NCBI GenBank assembly: GCA_934465125.1
Contig: CAKSKO010000042.1
Location: forward strand, 1-8,297
DNA: 8,297 nucleotides
DNA from: an uncultured Eubacteriales bacterium
Lineage (GTDB): Bacteria > Bacillota > Clostridia > Oscillospirales > Acutalibacteraceae
Direction of reading: 5' to 3'
Every line of letters starts with the position of its first letter. The stretch's first letter is position 1. The notes beneath the pieces were generated by a model. The model made no database searches. It was not told the DNA's origin and saw only the letters and a program-made list of their open reading frames with translations. This document shows positions 1 through 3,854 of this stretch, in pieces. A program made the translations under genes and the position numbers.

Positions 1-237
1 ACTGTGTACCTCTAGGTTGGAATTTTTAACAGGGCTGCCGTCTGTATATAACGCGTGACCTCCCACGTTAAATGAAACAGCCTTTTGCGGCTCTTTGAGA
101 TAAATCGTATCAACCGGGTTTTCTCCGCTCCTCCCAATAAAAAATCCTACTGTACAACTGCTTATAATCGCAAATAGTAACATTACAATCACAAAAATAT
201 TTCTTTTTTCCTTCTTATTTGACTTATAATTATCCAC
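1..237 (-). CDS. Membrane-anchored exported protein, N-terminal part (runs off window)
   Basis: An open frame of 79 codons reads off the left edge without a stop. I chose the GTG start at 237 because a GAGGGG ribosome site lies about 8 nt upstream; no ATG has comparable support. The N-terminus is short and basic (KSNKKEKR). One hydrophobic segment follows at about residues 14-36 (IFVIVMLLFAIISS then VGFFIG), which could be an uncleaved anchor or a signal peptide. Residues 50-79 leave the membrane and include GGHALYTDGSPVKNSNLEVHS-like sequence, the kind of strand-rich start seen in carboxypeptidase-regulatory or prealbumin-like surface domains; that domain call is inference. It lies downstream of the sipW and tasA-like genes on the same strand, but a strong terminator separates them, so it is either expressed by read-through or from its own promoter. 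The family is not identified. Confidence 0.8.
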   Translation of the reverse strand, partial: MDNYKSNKKEKRNIFVIVMLLFAIISSCTVGFFIGRSGENPVDTIYLKEPQKAVSFNVGGHALYTDGSPVKNSNLEVHS

Positions 238-291
238 CGTATAGGCCCCCTCTACACTTTGATAACAGTCTTACTTTTAAATTCGAACACA

Positions 292-310
292 CAGGGCGAG
301 ATTCGTCCTG
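292..310. repeat. Imperfect 19-bp dyad upstream of the partial surface gene
   Basis: The arms CAGG-G-CGA and TCG-T-CCTG pair at 7 of 8 positions around a 3-nt centre. The dyad sits about 55 bp upstream of the GTG start and directly downstream, in the minus direction, of a TTGACC -35-like hexamer (314-319). No convincing -10 follows at the right distance. It could be an operator or a small leader hairpin, or chance. Confidence 0.3.
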
Positions 311-323
311 TCTGGTCAAACTT

Positions 324-370
324 AAAAAATGAAATTCATTTCTCCCTCTTGCCACGACAGAGGGAGAAAT
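324..370 (-). terminator. Rho-independent terminator of the tasA-like gene
   Basis: A perfect 12-bp stem (338-349 with 359-370, arms ATTTCTCCCTCT and AGAGGGAGAAAT) closes a 9-nt loop. In the minus-strand RNA it is followed by GAAUUUC and then six U residues (324-329). The U tract is 8 nt from the stem, but the stem can extend with a bulge by pairing 335-337 with 373-375, which brings it closer. It lies 31 nt after the tasA-like stop codon. Confidence 0.85.
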
Positions 371-401
371 TTGAACTTCATAACATTTCTTGAAACAAGA
401 T

Positions 402-1031
402 TTAAGCTCCAGTATCTTGTTCTACATTACAGGTTATTGTAGTTTTTACTGTTGCAAGGGTTCCCGCCGTGCCAAAATCAGTGTCGGTTTTGTCGCCTGT
501 AGGCCCCCCATCGACATCAGCAGGTGTTACCCACTTCCAGTGGACATATTGTGTGGTCGAACCGCCATTTGCTGCTAAACTCGCTCCCGGAATTGAGACG
601 CCGTCAGCAGCTGGTTTCCATGTCTCATTTCCATCGAGATCCTCGGAAGTAGTAACGGCATACTGAATCGGGATATTGTTATCATTTGTTTCCGCAAACG
701 TGAACGTAGTCTTTACCGCAACCTCACCTTCATTTGTTGTTGCAATCTTAAAAAATCCAGAGGCGCTCGGAGCTACAACTTTATCGCTATTAGAGGACTT
801 TAGCTTATCACCTAAAGAAGTGGTACTAAAAAGATCTACAGCAATGTCCTGCGTAGGTAGGTCAGCACCATTGAAATCGAGTTTGAATGACGCTACCCTT
901 GCACTATCGAAATTAGATTTCTTCGCCGTATACTTAGCGAATGTCCCACTAACCATACATAATGAAGTCATAGTAAGCATCAGAAGAATTGCCGAGATAC
1001 GCATTGCGTAATTTTTTCTAGTTTTTGTCAT
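402..1031 (-). CDS. TasA/camelysin-like matrix protein with SipW-type signal peptide
   Basis: This is a predicted secreted protein of 209 residues. The start at 1031 is set by an AAGGAGGG ribosome site 7 nt upstream; the frame is open 10 codons further up but has no such site there. The signal region has a basic stretch (TKTRKNYAMR), a hydrophobic core at residues 12-28, and then SGTFAKYT at 28-35. That matches the SipW-dependent pattern in which the cleavage site is followed by an aromatic-T motif. After this come SNFDSARVASFKLDFN and a Ser/Thr/Asp-rich, strand-rich body with no Cys except near the end (TCNVEQ). In the known families, TasA and CalY are exported, cleaved by SipW and form matrix fibres. 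Here sipW is the adjacent upstream gene, which supports the same role. The mature protein is shorter than TasA and close to camelysin in size. Fibre formation is inference. Confidence 0.88.
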   Translation of the reverse strand: MTKTRKNYAMRISAILLMLTMTSLCMVSGTFAKYTAKKSNFDSARVASFKLDFNGADLPTQDIAVDLFSTTSLGDKLKSSNSDKVVAPSASGFFKIATTNEGEVAVKTTFTFAETNDNNIPIQYAVTTSEDLDGNETWKPAADGVSIPGASLAANGGSTTQYVHWKWVTPADVDGGPTGDKTDTDFGTAGTLATVKTTITCNVEQDTGA

Positions 1032-1109
1032 GATTTTTCCCTCCTTAACTTTTACCACCAAATTTTTACAACATCATTTTTCTTACCATTATGTGTAATT
1101 TATATTTCA

Positions 1110-1133
1110 TCCTCATCCGTGGCACGATGAGGA
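1110..1133 (-). promoter_or_regulatory. Hairpin between sipW and the tasA-like gene
   Basis: A perfect 8-bp stem (TCCTCATC at 1110-1117 with GATGAGGA at 1126-1133) closes an 8-nt loop. It begins 7 nt past the sipW stop. In the minus-strand RNA the stem is followed by AUGAAAUAUAAAUU rather than a U tract, so it should not be an efficient terminator. A processing site, mRNA stabiliser or partial attenuator that lets tasA be expressed differently from sipW fits better. Its loop is complementary to the loop of the terminator after the tasA-like gene. Confidence 0.7.
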
Positions 1134-1140
1134 AAAATAC

Positions 1141-1758
1141 CTACGATTCTTTATCACTTTTCAAGCGCTCGATCTCTTGCATCAATTCATCTGTAAGCTG
1201 TTTTTCTTTTTTGGATCTGTTTCTTCTACTTAAAATATCATAGATGATAAATAACGCAAGCGGTACTGCTACGAATATGATCAGTCCGGTTGGGGTTTGT
1301 AAAAACATCGCAACTGTTCCAACTCCAGGAATTCTTACTATGTATTCTCCAACTAAATCTTCTTGTGAAACCTTTTTGATATCCTCTGTATTATTTATAT
1401 CACCCTTTGTGGTAAATTGCAGTTCCCCAGAAGACGTTGTTTCTATCGCAACAATTCTATGGGTAATAACCGCCTCATCTTCTTTAAACGAAATCACATC
1501 GCCAACTTGAGCATCTTGCGGATCAATCGCTTTGATGATAATCAAATCTCCACTACAAATTGTTGGTTCCATAGAATCAGAAAGTACGATCAAAGGAGAA
1601 TACCCTGCAAAACTCGGGACACGCTCTTCATCAATAATTCCTTTTACAATAAGTGTTACGTTAATAATAAGAATGGGCGTTAAAATAACGCAGAGAACAA
1701 TGCCTACCACCACCATTATCGAATGCCCTATCGATCTCTTTTCTTTTGCTTCATTCAT
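1141..1758 (-). CDS. sipW: Signal peptidase I, SipW-like (ER/archaeal type)
   Basis: This is a membrane serine peptidase of 205 residues that removes signal peptides from exported precursors, here most likely the TasA-like protein next door. The start at 1758 has an AGGAGG site 8 nt upstream; a longer frame to 1842 has none. Visible parts, in order: a transmembrane segment at about 13-37; the catalytic box SDSMEP with Ser62; a GDLIII strand; the box THRI with His100; and KGDINN with Asp120. This Ser/His/Asp set is typical of the Sec11/SipW type, whereas the common bacterial SPase I uses Ser/Lys. A second transmembrane segment follows at about 156-175, then a charged tail (RRNRSKKEK...ELMQEIERLK) that may form a short helix or coiled coil. 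The gene is first in the minus-strand locus, preceded by a long leader. The function is known for the family; substrate choice is inferred from the neighbour. Confidence 0.95.
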   Translation of the reverse strand: MNEAKEKRSIGHSIMVVVGIVLCVILTPILIINVTLIVKGIIDEERVPSFAGYSPLIVLSDSMEPTICSGDLIIIKAIDPQDAQVGDVISFKEDEAVITHRIVAIETTSSGELQFTTKGDINNTEDIKKVSQEDLVGEYIVRIPGVGTVAMFLQTPTGLIIFVAVPLALFIIYDILSRRNRSKKEKQLTDELMQEIERLKSDKES

Positions 1759-1968
1759 TTGTATATCCTCCTGAAATTCATGTTTTTGGTATAGTGAAAT
1801 ATTTCTTCTAATCAGCAAAAATCTGTTCGTATTTTCTATCATGTTGCGGGTGAAAAAACTTATAAAAAGACGGATTTTATTCGTAAAACTATATCTTCAA
1901 GTAATATCGTAGATTCCCTCCTTTTCGCCACATTCCGTTGTTTCACAACATTTTCTTTCGCTGGTTTT
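1759..1968 (-). promoter_or_regulatory. Long (about 210 nt) leader of the sipW transcript
   Basis: Start of transcription is inferred from the promoter at 1975-2003. In the minus-strand RNA the leader contains a small hairpin GUUGU-GAA-ACAAC (1937-1949). Next comes an excellent Shine-Dalgarno sequence AAAAGGAGGG (1916-1925) with no ATG, GTG or TTG at a usable distance. An A/U hairpin UUUUA-CGAA-UAAAA (1875-1888) lies further on and is followed shortly by U-rich runs. I could not match the leader to any riboswitch class I know. Its length and structure suggest post-transcriptional control of the locus, but no ligand or factor can be named. Confidence 0.45.
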
Positions 1969-1974
1969 AAATAG

Positions 1975-2003
1975 ATTTTAACACAAAGCAAATGACACTT
2001 CAA
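1975..2003 (-). promoter_or_regulatory. Predicted housekeeping sigma promoter of sipW-tasA
   Basis: On the minus strand there is a -35 TTGAAG (1998-2003), a 17-bp spacer and a -10 TAAAAT (1975-1980). A TG one base upstream of the -10 makes an extended -10 element. The start site should be near 1968. No other good promoter is seen between here and sipW. Confidence 0.7.
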
Positions 2004-2294
2004 GTATTTTGTATATATTGCATATGTGAAATTTTAATATGTTGGTTTTTGACTATTTCCCATGTTGAAAATTAAACAATATTACTAATTTCTATTCAAA
2101 TAAGAACAAGCTTTGGGCGTCGCCGAGATCAATCTGCATCCTTGCGCGGTATTGTGTCTCCACTGATGTACTATTTTGCAGCAGTGGAATAAAACATGCA
2201 CTCATTACAACCATTTTAGTTAGGATTTTACCCTTTTCTCATCTGCTCTAGTTCGATCTAATTGTTTCTTGATAATACTTCGATAAGTTCTTTT
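2004..2294. other. Gene-free stretch, no supported gene
   Basis: The stretch is AT-rich with no frame that has both a start and a ribosome site. It contains an inverted repeat TCCACTG/CAGTGGA (2159-2165 and 2182-2188, 16-nt loop) of unknown meaning. A 40-codon frame on the minus strand (2092-2214) has no credible ribosome site. Together with the remnant at 2298-2390 it reads like decayed coding DNA. Confidence 0.5.
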
Positions 2295-2297
2295 TCA

Positions 2298-2390
2298 CTG
2301 CCGTTTTTTTGGGGATACATACTTTGTATCATATAATTGAGGAAATTGAATATGAGCTGTCATAATCATATCTACGCCGTTAAAGTCCCG
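2298..2390 (-). pseudogene. Remnant of a glycoside hydrolase family 3 (beta-N-acetylhexosaminidase-like) gene
   Basis: This 31-codon minus-strand piece, bounded by stops at 2391-2393 and 2295-2297, encodes GVDMIMTAHIQFPQL followed by DTKYVSPKK. The MIM-T/V-AHIQ-F/Y-P pattern followed by a -YVSKK-like stretch resembles the N-terminal (beta/alpha)8 domain of GH3 enzymes of the NagZ/beta-hexosaminidase type, just before the conserved LPATLS region. No start, ribosome site or flanking GH3 sequence is present. Shifting one base at the run of A after SPK continues as NGSEKELIEVLS and then stops, as expected from a frameshift in decayed DNA. The call rests on remembered family motifs, not a search, and the piece is short. 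Confidence 0.5.
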
Positions 2391-2524
2391 CTAAGGATAC
2401 AAAATAAAAAGCCGCACACAGTTAATTGCGCGACATGCCTCCAAGGGCTTCTTGGTACGAATAACCAATAGGGACCTGAAAGCTGAAAACGCGAGCAAAA
2501 AAGCCTTATAAAGAATTTTGGGCG

Positions 2525-2565
2525 AAAAAAAGAAGAGCGAATTGCTTAAAGCAATTACACTCTTC
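2525..2565 (-). terminator. Minus-strand terminator with no gene upstream
   Basis: The outer arms GAAGAG/CTCTTC (2532-2537, 2560-2565) and inner arms AATTGCT/AGCAATT (2540-2546, 2550-2556) are separated by a small internal loop, with a 3-nt terminal loop. In the minus direction the stem runs straight into seven U residues (2525-2531), so it is a canonical terminator on that strand. The sequence upstream on that strand (from 2566) is only the regulatory region of the plus-strand XRE gene. It may be left over from a lost gene, end a small RNA, or protect the region from read-through. Confidence 0.65.
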
Positions 2566-2597
2566 AAAAAAAGGATAACCACAAGAAAACTAAGTCG

Positions 2598-2644
2598 CTC
2601 ACTCTATGTGAGTTATATGTGTATTTATGTGAATTATGGCTCAC
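2598..2644 (+). promoter_or_regulatory. Operator-like repeat array in front of the XRE gene
   Basis: Three direct copies of TATGTG begin at 2605, 2616 and 2626, extended as TATGTGAGTTA, TATGTGTATT and TATGTGAATTA. They are spaced 11 and 10 bp, one helical turn each. The first copy overlaps a perfect dyad CTCAC-TCTAT-GTGAG (2598-2612) and the last starts a second dyad GTGA/TCAC (2629-2632, 2641-2644). The array covers the position of the -35 element, as expected for an autorepressor's operator. Confidence 0.5.
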
Positions 2645-2652
2645 CTTACAAT
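2625..2652 (+). promoter_or_regulatory. Predicted promoter of the XRE gene
   Basis: A -10 TACAAT lies at 2647-2652 with a poor -35 TTATGT (2625-2630) at 16 bp. The weak -35 lies inside the repeat array, so binding there would compete with RNA polymerase. Transcription would start about 15 nt before the ATG. Confidence 0.4.
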
Positions 2653-2671
2653 ATAGTAGGGGTGATTTCTA

Positions 2672-2989
2672 ATGAACTTTCTTGATCGTTTTGCCCATAA
2701 ACTCTGGGAAAAACGGGAGCAGAAAAAAATAACTCAACGCGAGTTGGCAGATCGACTTAATATGTGTTCCCGCACCATTATTGAAATCGAAAACTGCAAG
2801 AGCAACCCAAGATTTGAAACTGTCGCGCTAATTGCTGAAGAAATGAACATCAGTCTTGACGGTATTGTGTTTCACGATAAGGTGTCTCAAACAGTTCCAA
2901 AATGCGTAGTGGATTTCTTCGCTAACAAAAGCGAAGCAGACGCACAGAAATACATAGATTTATGTCGAAGTGCGGAAAAGCTACAATAA
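2672..2989 (+). CDS. Small XRE-family helix-turn-helix regulator
   Basis: This is a DNA-binding protein of 105 residues. The ATG is preceded by an AGGGGTG ribosome site at normal distance. A Cro/CI-type helix-turn-helix domain spans about residues 8-65. The clear signature is ITQRELADRLNMCSRTIIEIE (about 20-40), followed by the usual N-P-R-F-E-T-V-A-L-I-A and ISLDGIVF of the fourth and fifth helices. The last 40 residues have no recognised domain and may mediate dimerisation. It is a single gene between decayed DNA and a convergent lipoprotein gene, with a repeat array over its promoter that suggests autoregulation. Solitary XRE genes like this are common as remnants or control genes of phages and integrative elements. 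The target genes are unknown, and the divergent arrangement does not point to one. Confidence 0.92.
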   Translation: MNFLDRFAHKLWEKREQKKITQRELADRLNMCSRTIIEIENCKSNPRFETVALIAEEMNISLDGIVFHDKVSQTVPKCVVDFFANKSEADAQKYIDLCRSAEKLQ

Positions 2990-3016
2990 ATTCGTGTTTT
3001 CAAAACTGCTCCATAG

Positions 3017-3073
3017 AAAAACAAAAAAGGTCCGATAACCCGTGCAGCCTGTTAGCTTACGGATTATCGGCCC
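3017..3073 (-). terminator. Terminator of the lipoprotein gene (between convergent genes)
   Basis: A 12-bp stem (3032-3043 with 3059-3070) extends by two G-C pairs past one mismatch. Its single odd pair is a G-U wobble in the minus-strand RNA but a C-A mismatch in the plus-strand RNA. In the minus direction it is followed by U6-G-U5. It therefore works best for the lipoprotein gene, whose stop is 39 nt before it, and may also stop XRE transcripts weakly. Confidence 0.85.
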
Positions 3074-3111
3074 TGCATCTATGCGTCTGGCACTCGTATT
3101 GTTATTTAATT

Positions 3112-3561
3112 TTAACCATGATAGTAACCAGTTGCGGAATTCACCACAACATAAGGGACAACTTTACCATCAATTTCTACATAGACCTGATATACACCAT
3201 TGTCCAATTCTTCATAGTGATCCGGTTTAACACCGTAGTTGTCCAGCAAACTTTTTTCAAATTCATCCTTCCAAGAATCATCAGCGGCGGTATCCTCGCC
3301 TATCGGAGCACTTTTGTCCTCTGAGGTATCTTCATCGGGCGAAATGTCCGTATCTGTGGAAGAGACAATATCAACTGATTCCAGCGTATTTTCCATGATA
3401 GAAGTGTTTTGTTCGTCTTTGTTGGAAGACGGCAATTCCCCACAAGCTGAAAGGGAGAACAACAACATTACTATGATAACAGCGGTGATAATTAATTTCC
3501 CATTCATAGCGCGATTGTTACAACGTTTATAAAATATGTCTGATTCAAAAAAATTTTTCAT
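3112..3561 (-). CDS. Small secreted lipoprotein of unknown function
   Basis: This is a 149-residue protein with a lipoprotein signal. The ATG at 3561 has an AAAGGAG site 10 nt upstream; a second Met at residue 19 has none. The n-region is unusually long (about 20 residues). The hydrophobic core is at about 22-36 and the lipobox LSAC places the lipidated cysteine at position 40. Residues 41-94 are a low-complexity, Ser/Thr/Asp/Glu-rich linker, and residues 95-149 look like a small folded domain ending in VPYVVVNSATGYYHG. The cell location should be the outer face of the membrane. It lies downstream of tRNA-Leu on the same strand with no terminator seen between, so the two may share a transcript. 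It converges with the XRE gene. I do not recognise the C-terminal domain. Confidence 0.88.
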   Translation of the reverse strand: MKNFFESDIFYKRCNNRAMNGKLIITAVIIVMLLFSLSACGELPSSNKDEQNTSIMENTLESVDIVSSTDTDISPDEDTSEDKSAPIGEDTAADDSWKDEFEKSLLDNYGVKPDHYEELDNGVYQVYVEIDGKVVPYVVVNSATGYYHG

Positions 3562-3648
3562 AGTAATATCGCTCCTTTAATGAGAAATTTTTATTTGACA
3601 TACAGCTTATCTTTTACCATTCAGAATCAAAAATCTCTTAGATAGGAA

Positions 3649-3735
3649 TGGTGCTGGTGACCGGACTTGAACCGGTACGATGTTGCCACCGAGGGATTTT
3701 AAGTCCCTTGCGTCTGCCTATTCCGCCACACCAGC
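3649..3735 (-). tRNA. tRNA-Leu (anticodon UAA)
   Basis: The minus strand folds as a complete class II tRNA of 87 nt. The acceptor stem GCTGGTG pairs with CACCAGC, followed by an A discriminator and an encoded CCA. The anticodon stem is AGGGA/TCCCT with loop CTTAAAA, which gives UAA. The long variable arm forms a 5-bp stem with one wobble, and the T arm is ACCGG-TTCAAGT-CCGGT. It decodes UUA and UUG codons. Its own promoter lies just upstream. Confidence 0.98.
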
Positions 3736-3752
3736 AAAACGGTACAAGTTGG

Positions 3753-3781
3753 ATTTTACCATAACCGTTTAGAAAAATCAA
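3753..3781 (-). promoter_or_regulatory. Promoter of tRNA-Leu
   Basis: On the minus strand there is a -35 TTGATT (3776-3781), a spacer of exactly 17 bp and a -10 TAAAAT (3753-3758). The start site would be near 3746, about 10 nt before the mature 5' end. An inverted repeat AAACGGT/ACCGTTT (3737-3743 and 3764-3770) flanks the -10. Confidence 0.75.
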
Positions 3782-3814
3782 GTACTTTTTCCTCGTTTTT
3801 TTACTTTTTTATTT

Positions 3815-3845
3815 GAGACTAGGACTCTATACGATTCCTAGCCCC
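3815..3845 (-). terminator. 3' hairpin of the GLUG gene, lacking a U tract
   Basis: A 10-bp stem joins 3815-3824 and 3836-3845. In the minus-strand RNA it pairs fully with two G-U wobbles; in the plus-strand RNA those become A-C mismatches, so the hairpin is built for the minus strand. It follows the GLUG stop by about 9 nt. What comes after it is A-rich, not U-rich, so termination would need Rho or another factor, or the hairpin serves to stabilise the mRNA end. Confidence 0.55.
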
Positions 3846-3854
3846 AAACTATTT

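Noticed and set aside
676..1011. 111-codon plus-strand frame opposite the tasA-like gene
   Set aside because: It is a shadow of the tasA-like gene: no ribosome site, and the minus-strand frame has a clear signal peptide and start.
1759..1968. Possible c-di-GMP or other known riboswitch in the sipW leader
   Set aside because: The leader has a small hairpin and purine-rich joins, but the GACGCAAAGC core and GNRA/receptor pair of c-di-GMP-I, and the core of c-di-GMP-II, are missing.
2049..2075. Plus-strand TTGACT followed at about 18 bp by TAAACA
   Set aside because: The -10 is poor and no plus-strand gene follows for 600 bp.
2092..2214. Minus-strand frame of 40 codons (starts MVVMSACFIP, ends DLGDAQSLFLFE)
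   Set aside because: The nearest purine-rich stretch is about 16 nt before the ATG, no domain is recognisable, and the length is within chance for AT-rich DNA. It may be decayed coding sequence.
2391..2520. A second minus-strand frame reading FQVPIGYSYQEALGGMSRN before a stop
   Set aside because: It reads like coding sequence but has no start, no ribosome site and no family I can name; I could not support it as a separate pseudogene.
2391..2582. Minus-strand frame of 63 codons across the orphan terminator
   Set aside because: It runs through the terminator stem and U tract, has no ribosome site, and its composition (Phe/Leu/Ser from A/T runs) reflects the hairpin sequence.
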